From Hyperoplus lanceolatus (Eukaryota; Chordata; Actinopteri; Uranoscopiformes; Ammodytidae): DNA of 64,000 bases. This document shows positions 48,557 to 59,297 of the stretch, piece after piece. The DNA lies in assembly GCA_026929865.2 (NCBI GenBank), contig CM049406.2, positions 29,179,001-29,243,000 of the forward strand, read 5' to 3'. Position 1 is the first letter of the stretch; each line of letters begins with the position of its first letter. The notes under the pieces were generated by a model. That model worked only from the letters and a program-made list of their open reading frames with translations. It was not told the DNA's origin and ran no database searches. A program made the translations under genes and the position numbers.

Positions 48557-48989
48557 GTACTTGGAAAAGCCGAGAAGCCCCTGACTGCGGCCCGCAGCCA
48601 ACGTTGAGGGGGAGGAGACATTGAGGGGGCCGGCACATTGAGGGGGGGGAGCCTAAGACCACATTGGGGGACGGCGCTCAGGGCTCTCACTACTGTCTGT
48701 CACTCTCTCACATTCACTCCTCAAGCAGGCTAATGCTAGCGCTATGTTAAGCTAGCGGGAGCCCACGCTGTTAATTAAATACAAACACATGGCACGGGAG
48801 TGTTGTGACTGGCTATCTTTCTTGCAGGGTACCTATTACAATGTTAAACGTAGCCTATACTACTTGCTGTAGTTTGGTCTGACTTTGGCAGTTGGCATTG
48901 TTACATCCGCTTTAGTAATACCAAAATAAGAGTCCTTGTTACATCCAGTTTAGCAATATCAAAATAAGAGTCCTGCATGGAGCAGTAGC

Positions 48990-50704
48990 ATACAGGGAAT
49001 GGGCCCTTTTTGTGCCAGCGATCACACCATTTTTGATCAAAGATATGGTTTTACTTCATATTTTTAACTAATATCAATATTCTTATGATTGCCATAAATA
49101 TTTAAGACATAGTTAAACAAACAGTATATATTTTTTATAAGCTTAAAGGAATACATACCATAAAGGTGTGACAGGGTTGAAAATGGTAACGGGGTTGAAG
49201 GGGACATAGCCTATACAAATTAGAGTTTATTTTAGACTCAAATTGCTTTCAACATGCATTAGGTAAAAACAATTCTAATAATTCATTTTAATGAATAGAT
49301 AACTTCACGATCACAGTATCAAGGACCTGGCATATTAAATACCCCTTTCTTGTGAAGAGTGAAGACCCATAGCTATTATGGATTGTATCCACAGAATATA
49401 CATGCTGTTACAGCCATCCTGTTCTTTACCTTGAATATGTGTGTATTAATTATTGGTAATATTAATTGAATTATTCGATGGCAAGGGGCGTGTTTTGGGC
49501 CGCAAATTCGCCTGAGAATGGCAGCCGGTGTCAGTCTGGCAATGGCACAATCAAGTGCAGACACTGTGGAAACATAAGTTTGACCGCTTTAATTTAAATG
49601 TTTGTTTTCCAGCACCTTAACACCGTATATTAAACACCACAGTTAATGCCCCGGAGGCATCGCTTCGCCTTGCTGTGACACATGCATACATGTATCCATG
49701 ATCAGTTAAAGCCTCAAAGTGTTATATGCCTGGAGAATCCTGTCCTTGTTCGGGAAGGAAATCTTTTCAGTAAGGCTTCACAAGTGTCATCTATAGTCTA
49801 CTGACAGCAGTGTGTGTCTGGAAATATTGTAAAAAATGCAATTAATCATTTAACAATTCAAACATCTTTATTTTAAGATACTTTTGTTATTGAGTCACAT
49901 TTTAGGTCAGCCCTGAAACACTACAGCTTGTGAAAATAAACAATATTAACGGTTTAAATAGATTGTGCAATTGTCCCTTTGTTGCTGTTAAAATAGACTC
50001 ATCCATAGTGAAGTATGGTGACTATGGCAAGAGAGAGTATAAGGTAAAAATATGGACAATATGTGTTCTTTGATTGTTCTACACTTTATTGATTAGTTAT
50101 CTTTTCTGTTAATAGTTTACTATGTATTTTTTGTAGTTGTTATTTTTACATTGTTCTGTTGAATAATAAGACTGTTGTTGGGGCTGCTGTGATTGGTGTA
50201 ACTTAATGTGCGTCACACCTATAGCATTTAGTTATGTCTAATTGAGGTATATTTTTAAGCCTTAAATGTGGTCACATTGCATCTGTTAAGGTCATACCTT
50301 GGGGTCACAGTGACCCCTTCATAGTTCCCCATATCTTATTTTGACTCTTACTTAATTCATAGGCAGCTGGGCCTGCAACCGTCACAGACAGACAGGTACA
50401 GGAGTTCTCTTTAGCACGTCACATTGTTTACAGTGCACACTTAATCATTTTACATACATATATACTTGCTTTTGTAAGTATAGATCTCATTGCTGACCCT
50501 TGGGAGACACAACACTAATTTAACACTCACAGGATCATCTATGTCCTCATAAGTGAACTGTTACAAGATAGCAAAAGCAATCAACATAGTAGGAAGGGAT
50601 GTCCATTGTTAACCTGTTGACCTTTAAGAAGATATTTAACCGGTTAATACTATAGGTTAAACATAAAATTATCTAAATGTTTCTTATACCCGGTTATTAT
50701 TCCA
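48990..50704. other. Interior of element Z: no gene recognised
   Basis: AT-rich with short open frames only. It includes ggtaacggggttgaagggg near 49187, faintly like the GTCAACTCTGTT motif family at 15-19 kb. Confidence 0.45.
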
Positions 50705-50953
50705 AGTAGGGCCTATGCTACTGCTGCATGCAGGACTCTTATTTTGATATCACTAAACCGGATGTAAGAATGCGTTCTTCATGCAAATAATTAAACAAGT
50801 CGTTTAGGCTATGCTTAACTTTATAATAGGTCGATGGTACGCAGCAAGAAAGATAGCAAGTCATAATACTCCCGTGCCATCTCTCTGTAACATTTAATAA
50901 AGAGCGTGGGCTACCGCTAGCTTAACGGCTGCAGCGTACCTCTACGAGTGAAT

Positions 50954-52131
50954 AGGCTCGTTCGACCTGTCGCCGTCTTGCTAAGACCTGCGCAATTATG
51001 ACGCTCGTCTTGCTGAGCGCACTGCATTATGGTTAGACTTTTTGTCCCACTTGCACCCGTGGCTGGCTGCGGCTCGGCTGCTTGAGACTTTGAAGTCCCG
51101 CGGTATCAAGACGGACACAGACACTGGAGCAAGTCGCTGCAGTTGCTCCCCACGGGCTGCGGGAGCGAAATGTCTGATGGGAAACGTCTTGCTGACAGGC
51201 GGAGCTGAGCGCTAATTGGGAGTTTAAACCTCGTGCCTTTGATGCGTTTCCCCAATTGGTTAGGCAAAAGTCTGACATCACCGCTCAAAATTAAATTACG
51301 ATCCATTCTTTTTGATTTTAATTTATGTTTAATCATTAGGCCGCCACAATATGCATTTAAGCAGAAATGTACTTAATCAGAGTTAAACCTCTGAACCCTT
51401 GACATAGAAATAATTTGGATGTGTAACTCTCCTGTATAGATATATTTAAAAGTGAACACAAACTTGAGTCACATAAGATCTTGGTGAAGTGATTTTTATA
51501 CCATTAAGATTAAATCATAGGCTTATTTCAAGTGATCTAAATGGTCTGGGAATTGTATTTTACATGTAATGTCGCAAAGCCAGACCAAAACTACAACAAG
51601 TAGTTTGTTTGTTACACATCATAATACAGTTCATCATATCCATCTCTACAATAATAATAAGGGATCTTTTCTTAGACCTTCTTTATTTAGGCCGATCATA
51701 TTCGTTATGTGAAGGGAGAAATACTAAACCTCCTTTATTTGGATTTGTAAATTATTCTTGTAAATTATTCTTTATCACTTAAAAGTAGGTGTTCTAGTAA
51801 AGTAACAAGAAAGATAAAGATGTGTGGGGAATGGGGATATTAGCTTATATCTCGTTTCTTGTTTTGAAAATGCCCCTCGCTTTTAAAGTGTTTACTCGTC
51901 TTTGTGTTGTGTTCTGCTTCTAATCGGTTGTAGCATGTGTGACTCTCCTGCGAATATGTTTCTAATAGGCCTTCAAAATAAAACTAGAAAACGAACTGCA
52001 TCCGCAACAAGGACGCTACTTCCGACTCGGAGCTGTCCGGCTTCAGTCAGGCATTTTCGTCACTCCCCCGACTGCACTCGGCTACTCTCGTCTACTTTCC
52101 AGACGAGCTGAAAGTTAGGTCGAACGAGCCT
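50954..52131. mobile_element. TIR element Y inserted in the right arm of Z
   Basis: The ends are aggctcgttcgacct and aggtcgaacgagcct, perfect over 15 bp. Aligning both Z arms shows that Y interrupts a once-continuous sequence (gagtgaat / gtgtgagaaag). The left end shares ccgtcttgctaagacctgcg with the small palindromic MITE at 56574-56726. Target duplication is unclear. Confidence 0.75.
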
Positions 52132-52287
52132 ATTGTGTGAGAAAGAGACGGACAACAAGCAGACAGCGAGATTCTGCTCAAGCTCCCCCCCTCAATGTGC
52201 CGGCCCCCTCAATGTCTCCTCCCCCTCAACGTCTCCTCCCCCTCAACGTCCGTCTGCGGGCCGCAGTCAGGGGTACTTGGAAAAGCC

Positions 52288-53257
52288 CGCACCGTGATAT
52301 CGAAACCCTTGGCCGGGTTTTTTTGTGTGGATCGGAACGTCTGTATCCTGCTCGCCCTCCCTGGAGTCCCGCAGTGGTGTGCAGACTGGCGAGCTACCCC
52401 AACGGAGAGACCCTTTTGGATCCTGAATAAGGCAAATTCGTTTAGTTTCTGCAGCAGTGTAGGGACAAGAGACTTTGACTTATTAGATATCTTAGAATAG
52501 GCTGATCTAATTTTTTTTACTGTGTAATATATTGTCATTGAACTGTGTGATTTAGAAATGTATTGGGAATTAGTCTTTTGAAACTGTTTTTATATTTTTT
52601 TTGAAAGGGTTGACTCTTTTCCAGAGTTTTTGCCTAAGAGCAAGGTGTTTTAATAGTAAAAACTTCCTGGTTTCAGTGAGAGTATATAATAAATAAATAA
52701 ATAGCAACCTAAATATAGATAACATTCTTATTAAATAAGATAAGTGGCCATAAAGTAATTAATAATAATTAGATAATATAAATATAAACCTAAACATAGA
52801 TATCTTGATAATAAATAAGAAAAGTGGCCATAAATAATAAAAATCTAAATAGATAACAAATTAATTAAAAGTACTTAATACAGGAATAAATTAGAGTAAA
52901 TGAAACCAGGAAAGGTGACATAAATTAAGGGTATAGGAAAGGTATTTGTGATCATTTTATTTTTAAATCATTTTATATTCTACATTATTGTTCTGTTAAT
53001 CATTTTTCTACTTTTAAATAAAACCAAAAGGTAAGAGATAAATATAGCTTTGAAAATAAGAAAAAAGAAAGACATTCTCTTACCTTTGAAATATATATCT
53101 ATTGTTTCCGTGTGTCATTTCTTGTGCAGACAGTTACCATATCTCTCCTTAACGAACCCTAGAATCTTCTGATGATTTAGCCCATATATTGATTTATTGA
53201 TTGTATACTAGTAGCAGTGTTTATTAAAAAAAAAAAAAACACCAGGTACCGGTTACA
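52288..53257. other. No gene recognised (right end of the 14.46-kb insertion)
   Basis: 52290-52430 is GC-richer, the rest AT-rich with stretches such as ataaataaataaatag. The last 38 bp contain a T-free A run, then caccaggtaccggttaca. No second copy of the left terminus (38801 onward) was found here. Confidence 0.5.
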
Positions 53258-53261
53258 CATG

Positions 53262-53364
53262 TAAGTCATTATTTGATTATTTAGTATGGTTAAGCATGAC
53301 TATAAATCATCATAACAACGTTTATATGTCATAAAAGTCAAAAAGCATCATAGGTCCGCTTTAA
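53262..53364. mobile_element. TTAA-type MITE R1, second copy, right part
   Basis: It matches 2405-2507: aagtcattatttgattattt through gcatcataggtccgctttaa. It completes the copy that begins at 38373. The TTAA end is at 53361-53364. Confidence 0.8.
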
Positions 53365-53496
53365 GGATTATTATTAAGTACAGGCCCAATTATTACTCTC
53401 CACCATACTTATTCTTACTTCTTCATATTTCTTCCGCCCAAGGAGGATGCAGCCTGTTATATAAATAGAAGACTATTTTATTCTGTTCAGTTCCAG

Positions 53497-54024
53497 GCTG
53501 TGGTTGACCACACAGCAACCTTCCTGGATGTTTTTATTGGGTTCCCTGGGTCAGCACACGACTCTCGGGTGCTGAAGCACAGCCCAATTTATTTCAGGCA
53601 GAAGTACCCTCCACCAGGCTACTGCATCGTCGGAGATGGCGGCTACCCGTGCCTGGAGCAGCCCATCAACCTGATGACCCCATACAGGATGCCAGCCAAC
53701 CAGCTCCAGGAGCGGTTCAACAGCCATCTGTCGAGGGCGAGAGGCAATGTGGAGAGGGCTTTCGGCATCCTGAAGACCAGGTGGAGGTCGATCTTCATGA
53801 AGGCGCTGGAGGTGGATGTGCTGTATGTGCCAGAGGTCATCGCCTGCTGTGCGGTCCTGCACAACCTCTGCCTCACCAACAGCGACCTGCTGGAGCCAGA
53901 GGATGTGGAGGAGGGACCTGCTGAGGACCAGCCACAACCAGCACCGCAGGACGCTGTCTGTGGAGCAGAGGCAAGACAGAGGATGGCGAGGCTCTGTCTG
54001 GCCCCAGAACATGACTATGCTTAG
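53497..54024 (+). pseudogene. PIF/Harbinger DDE transposase, C-terminal exon
   Basis: The acceptor TTCCAG precedes AVVDHTATFLDVFIGFPGSA, HDSRVLKHS, then VGDGGYPCLEQPINLMTPY (second Asp) and RARGNVERAFGILKTRWRSI (Glu), and CCAVLHNLCL. This is the DDE_4 core of HARBI1-like transposases. The exon carrying the helix-turn-helix and first Asp is not found upstream; the MITE R1 end lies only about 130 bp away. The exon itself is open. Its partner gene is the minus-strand Myb/SANT gene at 54624-55989. Confidence 0.85.
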
Positions 54025-54034
54025 TCAATGTATA

Positions 54035-54235
54035 TATTTAGTTGTTGAATCAGTTCATTAGTTGTTAATTTGTTAAATCAGTTCATTAGTTGTTAATTTG
54101 TTAAATCAGTTCATTAGTTGTTAATTTGTTAAATCAGTTCATTAGTTAAATCAGTTCATTAGTTGTTATATTGTTAAATCAGTTCATTAGTTGTTAAATC
54201 ACTTCATTAGTTGTTAAATCACTTCATTAGTTGTT
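54035..54235. repeat. Minisatellite of about 27 bp
   Basis: Repeats of aaatcagttcattagttgtt plus a short aatttgtt spacer follow the Harbinger stop codon. The last units are shorter. Confidence 0.9.
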
Positions 54236-54623
54236 AACAACTTTTAATAGGTATTTAGGTATATGGCAGGGTTAAATAATCAAATAGCAATCTCATCTGT
54301 TGTAGTATTATTCTGTTTCAATATTCAGCCTGATTTAAAACGGCTACCATTGTTGTTGAAGCCAAATGTGATTTTCTTGTAATTTACAATAATGACATTA
54401 GATGGCACTGTTTTCTTGCCTGTTTGCCATTAGAGGAAAGCACAATTATGCCCTATGTTCAATCACTTTGAGTACTCTGAAAAGCGTATTGCAAATAAAA
54501 TATATTATTATCATATCTGGCAGAGGAGTTCATCATTTATGGTACTAAACATCACCTTTAAACCTAGAATAACAACAACATGATATCTTAAAAGAAGACA
54601 GAAACATTACCTTAACATTTAAT
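54236..54623. other. Intergenic space between the two Harbinger genes: nothing coding seen
   Basis: It contains aataaa-like signals (gcaaataaaatat near 54492) that could serve the plus-strand transposase. Confidence 0.45.
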
Positions 54624-55989
54624 TCATTTATTTACTAATTTTTCTAAAATGCTGAAAAACCTGTCGTCCCTCCTCTCCAGCTCTCGCTCTCTTCTTTCCT
54701 CTCTCTCCCTCAGCTCCCTAAACAAACGCTCCTGCCTATCCACCGCCTCCTGATGCCTCCGGTCTTCTCTCTCTACTGCCTCTCTTGCCCTCGCCTCCTC
54801 TCTGTCCACCGCCTCTCTCGCCCTTGCCTCCTCTCTCTCCATCGCCTCTCTGTGCCTTCTCTCCTCCCTCTCCACCGCTTCGATCCTCCTTCTCTCCTCC
54901 TTCTCTCCTCCCTCTCCAACACCACCCCCTCAAACTTTTGCTGCTCTGCAATCAGATCCATCACATCGACTCTACGCCTTTTGGGAGTCGATGTGATGGA
55001 TCGCTCGGGGGTTGCCACAGGGGGGGGTGCGACCACCGCCACATCTTAGGAGGATGAGGCAATGAGGACCGGCGGGGTCACTGATGGCCGGCCCCCTATT
55101 GCCTCATCCATTAAATTGTACCACTTCCAAGATGCGGCAGTGGTCTCACCCCCCTCTGTGCTAACCCCCGTTCTGGGGCATTTCAGTTCCTGAGGAGGAA
55201 GGAAAGCAGGAACAGGAAAACACACTGGTTTAGACCAAACATTTGTGATATTAGTCCTGTCATATTCATTATTGTTTTAAGTGTATGCCCATGATTTACG
55301 TTCAGCAGCAGTGCTGTTGTGCTATGTATGTAAATAGGACCAACTAAAAAAAAAGAAAAACAACTGTTCACATCCTTAGTTCACATTCTTGGTGAGTGTG
55401 ACTGTATGCGGAGTGGAGTGAGAATTAACCTACCTTATATTTATGTTTTAAATTCTCCAATTTCTTTTTTAAAAATATGGCTGTAACTCTCCACTCCAGG
55501 CCCCGGGCAGTGATGTAGGTTCTGTTTGAAATACAATCGGATTACCACAATGTAATTGTACCCCATGCAGTGACTTCAATATATAAGGATAGATAAGTAA
55601 TATTGGAAAAAGTATTCATTCACTTACTCGTAGCCAGTGACGGCGGACTTACGCTTCCCGGTGAAGAGGGAGGCGTTGACTGTCCGCCACTGAATGAGGA
55701 TACGTGTCTCTTCATCCGATCCTATAAAAGATATATCAGGTGAAAAGAGAATATATTTTAAATGTAACATTGCGTGCAGTCCGTTGTCGATACTGACAGC
55801 TGATTTAACGTTACCGATAGCAAAAACAGACACGATAGTCGCCTGTATTAGCGACCTATTAACACCATAAAAACACTGGTCGGCAAAACATTGTAGTTGT
55901 ACTGAAAAATAAAACAAATGTGTGTAATTGTACTTACATTTGTACAGCGCGTCCGTCTCGACAGTATCCACGCAGTCAATCGCCGCCAT
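54624..55989 (-). pseudogene. Harbinger-associated Myb/SANT-like DNA-binding protein gene
   Basis: Minus-strand exons are 55938-55989 (MAAIDCVDTVETDALYK), 55628-55721 (DEETRILIQWRTVNASLFTG), 55434-55521 (ITARGLEWRVTAIFLKKKLE then NLKHKYK) and from 55189 (ELKCPRTG, WKWYNLMDEAIGGRPSV). The tryptophan spacing and the MDE.lGgRPs block are typical of the trihelix/Myb-SANT protein encoded by Harbinger elements, which is known to help transposase import and DNA binding. A TAA at about 55050 and a frameshift near 54895 break the C-terminal part. That part is a charged coiled coil of EREERR(H)REA-type repeats ending FFSILEKLVNK. Tail to tail with the DDE exon. Confidence 0.8.
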
Positions 55990-56080
55990 TTTCAGATTTG
56001 AAATTCCCGCCCCATCCGCTACGTAGACAAGATGGCGGCCGTAGAGTGTGGAAATTGTCCATCGCTCCGCACTCAAGTTT

Positions 56081-56207
56081 TAGACCGTTTTGAGTGCACA
56101 ACCGAAGAACATACAGTGCACTGCATTTTGGCACACTCTCCGGTTTTGCGCAAAGTGCACTCAAAAAAGTAAGTGTAAGTGCAGAAGTGCGCGATTTCAG
56201 ACACAGC
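56081..56207 (-). mobile_element. Probable Harbinger right terminus (GCTGTGTCTGAAATCGC)
   Basis: Its reverse complement matches 26975-27110 almost base for base: gctgtgtctgaaatcgcgca, tttgagtgcactttgcgc, cagtgcactgta. It lies about 90 bp outside the Myb/SANT start codon, where an element end would be expected. The other end is not present near 53.4 kb. Confidence 0.6.
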
Positions 56208-56573
56208 CCTACTCTATCTCTGCTGACTCCTGTAAGGAAAATAGCCTAGTTATTGGCCCAAAGGTAACTAGTAGGAGCTAGATTACATTATCAACTAATT
56301 TGCATTATCGCCTATGCTTTTCTGAAAGAGGCAAAATTAATAGAAAATGCTGACACGGTAGTTTACAAATTAACTAGGCCTATTTACATATTTACAAACT
56401 CACTTTACACACTTTTTTTGTTGCCATATAACTACAAGTTAGCTACTTCATAGATATGCACTGGCCTATTGAATGTGGACATATAAAACAATTGTCGTGT
56501 TCACAAACATCACCTGGCACACGGTGCTGTCTGCTGGCTGCTGCAGGTGGCCGGGGGCTTCTATCAGTGTAAG

Positions 56574-56726
56574 TAGCCTCGTTTGGGGATGTCGCCGTCT
56601 TGCTAAGACCTGCGCAATTATGACACTCGTCTTGCTGAGCGCACAGCATTTTTGTTGTGTGCTCAGCAAGACGCGTGTCATAGTTGCGCAGGTCTGAGCA
56701 AGACGGCTCTAAGTCGAACGAGGCTA
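56574..56726. mobile_element. Palindromic MITE with gtaag target duplication
   Basis: Both halves are near-perfect inverted copies (TAGCCTCGTTTGG... / ...CGAACGAGGCTA) meeting at an attttt spacer near 56650. gtaag flanks it at 56569-56573 and 56727-56731. The arms share cgccgtcttgctaagacctg with element Y. Confidence 0.8.
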
Positions 56727-56731
56727 GTAAG

Positions 56732-57585
56732 TGCAGTCAGCGGTGAGGAGTAGACAGCTCCGTTGCTACTCTGCTCTCGTGTGCACGGTTAAAAAAATTG
56801 CAAGATGTGTCTCTGGACTCCAACAGCCTTATCGCTATGGCGGAAAGTGAGATGAGAATAGGTCACGTGATCGCTGTTGATCGTTCCACTGATCACTCGC
56901 GGACTCTCTCTGTCTCTCTCTCTCTCTCTCTGTCAACGCACTAATAATAATAATGATACAAATGTCGGAATTTTCCGGTCGCGCGCGTGCCCCTAGTTTT
57001 AAAAACTACTCGCTCTGTCTCCGAAAATGGTCGCAAAATGCGAGCATTTGGTCGCAGTCTAGAGCCCTGCTTGTGTATGGTCATATCCGCGCGAAAGGCC
57101 GCGATTTGCTGTAAATAAATGTCCACGTGTCTCCAAGTGTCTCTGTAGGCTATTTAAAAGTAAATTAAGCAAGACTAATAATAACATTAATTAATTATTG
57201 GTTATCGCATCACAGAAGGCCTATTGGCCTATAATATTAAAAAATACACCACCTTTACAGTTTAATTTTTTTTTTGAATGAAATGCAAACCTCAGTGAAT
57301 CATTTGCTCTTGTTTCTCTGTCCTGAGATTCACACAGACTGAGCAGTCTTGTTTAAATGTTACAAATTGAGCTAATAAACTGAACGAAAAAGCGAAAAAA
57401 TTTCTGTCCCCTGGGGGGGCGGCATGACAGAAAATAATTGAGAACCACTGGCACACAGTAAGTTAAAAGTGACCACTTTGGCGTTTCTTGGGTTATTGAC
57501 ATGTTACAAGACGTTGATACATGGTGGCTACCGCTCGCTAAACGCTCTCGTTATGTGTCCGACGGGGGGGCTTGGCTCTGTCTCA
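56732..57585. other. No gene recognised
   Basis: It includes a (TC)n run at about 56907-56933 and cgcgcgcgtgcccc near 56983. Otherwise AT-rich without bounded repeats. Confidence 0.45.
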
Positions 57586-57589
57586 AGCG

Positions 57590-58075
57590 GCCAAGTTGAA
57601 CTGCACTTCTTAAAATGCTTAAAACCTTAGTCCTAGATGTGTGAGTGGTGAATTTGACTGAATATTTGACTGTACACACGGGTTTTGACCAGTTTTCGTC
57701 GTGGTGAAATGCACTTGCCGAGAGTGTATGCTCTGAGGAGGCGGCGGCTGCGGCTGCGCTGAGTGTCTTTAGCAGCCAATTTGAACTGCTATCTCCTTTT
57801 AAAAAAAATAAAAAACGTAGCCGAATTATCCCCACGTGTGTTTTCTATAATAGACTAAATTTCATTTCTGTCCACACGGGTTTTGACCAGTAAACGTCGA
57901 GGTAAAATGCCTAATCCGCCGATGCGACCAAGCGTATGTATGCGGCAGGGCTGTGTGTCAGCCAAACTGAACTGTCCTTTTGAAACAATAAAAAAGTATA
58001 GCGGAATTATCCCTACATATGTGAGTAGTGTATTTGACGGGGTTTGGCTATTTTTCGTCGGTGTGAAATGCCCTT
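57590..58075. repeat. Degenerate tandem repeat, three units
   Basis: Units starting near 57590, 57771 and 57958 share (a)gccaa.ttgaactg, a ttttaaa(a)ca-type tract, gaattatcccyac, gggttttgaccag and cgtcg.ggt.aaatgc. Unit length is about 115-185 bp. No coding frame runs through all three. Confidence 0.6.
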
Positions 58076-58096
58076 TTCCTTCAAATGTATTGGTGT

Positions 58097-58243
58097 AATT
58101 ATGTAATAAGGGTACATTAACTAACTACTAAGCATTATTCAAGTAAGGACTTTACCAATTTTATTTTAATTCCAGCCATTCTAAATGTCTGTATCTCTGT
58201 AAATAAAATGAACTACAAATTAATTAATGTACCCTTATTGTAT
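58097..58243. mobile_element. Small TIR MITE (GTAATAAGGGTACATTAACTAA)
   Basis: The ends gtaataagggtacattaact and aattaatgtacccttattg are inverted copies. This resembles a very common vertebrate hAT-type MITE with accttattgtaaagtgttacc edges; the flanking tatagtgttaccaatgg here fits. Confidence 0.6.
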
Positions 58244-59297
58244 AGTGTTACCAATGGCATTAGATGTACATTAGAATTGTGTTATTCAGTACTTTTGATT
58301 ACAAAGCTTTAAATGTCTGTATTGTAATTGTTTTTCTTTTATCTTACTATAGATGGAATTCAAACCTAAATTCTCATTTAAAGCGGCTACGAGTAACATT
58401 TAAATATCTTTTAAACAGCCTCATGTTTCCTCTGATAATCATAAATTACCTTTAACAGCAAAAGAAAAGAAAGAAAAAGAAAGACGTTTTTAATTAGTTT
58501 TTATTAATGCTTTTGGTCTGGTCGCGCACCCAGTCCGATTTTCGGTTCACTCGTACAAGCTCTATGGTCACATATCCGTATTGGTCGCAGATTTCAGTGT
58601 TGCGCAGCAACGTGATTTGAGAAGCCTATCCCTCCAGGTGAGGGAAGGGGAGCAGGAGCCTTGTTTGAGACAGTTATTTGTCGTCATAATGACTGATAAC
58701 AGGGCTGAACCATCAAAGAAAAAAAAGAAAATGCAATGAAGAAAAGCTAAAAGGGAGAGTGATATAGGCTACGGGGGGGGACGAGGGCGTTGCCAAGCAA
58801 CGTGTATACAATTTCACGAGAGCGAAACTAGACTGCAGTGTTTACTCCTAAATGAATGAGCGGTTGGTACTAACACAAAGTTTGCTTTGCTTCACCATCA
58901 TCAGATAACCATTATCTTAAATAGTAATTATTTACAACAACATAAACACATTACCTCATCGTGATCCATACTAACTGCCGTCTATCGTTCATTCGCTTTC
59001 TGTGAGGAGTCGGACACGTAATCTTTCAGCTCAGAGAGAGTAGTTAAGTGACACTGCTGCAATCAGGTGCGTGTGGCAGTGACTAGCATTAGTTCATGCA
59101 GTGTCAAAACCACTCTCACGGAGCCGAAAAGAGTCCTCACACTTTCAACACACGGACATGCACTATGTTGCTCCCTTCTCAGTTCACACTCACGCGCGTG
59201 GCACAAGCTATAAAACAGCTTTGCGACAGCGGGCGTCGTAAAAATACAACCGCTTTTGTCCAAAGGGGACGCCAACGTGCCATGTTACTCGTAGTGG
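58244..59297. other. No gene recognised
   Basis: Short poly(A)-rich and CpG-richer pieces. A promoter for the gene starting about 59298 could lie here, but no start codon in frame with its first recognised block was found. Confidence 0.4.

Larger units (their letters stand above)
48578..52273. mobile_element. TIR element Z with about 410-bp inverted repeats, interrupted
   Basis: It begins cccctgactgcggcccgcag and ends gggccgcagtcagggg. The inverted repeat extends through gaggggg-type motifs and ctatgttaagctagcggg to about 48990. The right arm is 50705-50953 plus 52132-52273, separated by element Y. tacttggaaaagcc occurs just outside both ends (48558-48571, six bases off on the left, and 52274-52287). 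No coding capacity was found in 48990-50704. Confidence 0.65.

Noticed and set aside
54624..54875. Host coiled-coil protein
   Set aside because: The EREERR-type repeats continue in frame-shifted form from the Myb/SANT exon, so they are the C-terminus of the Harbinger protein.
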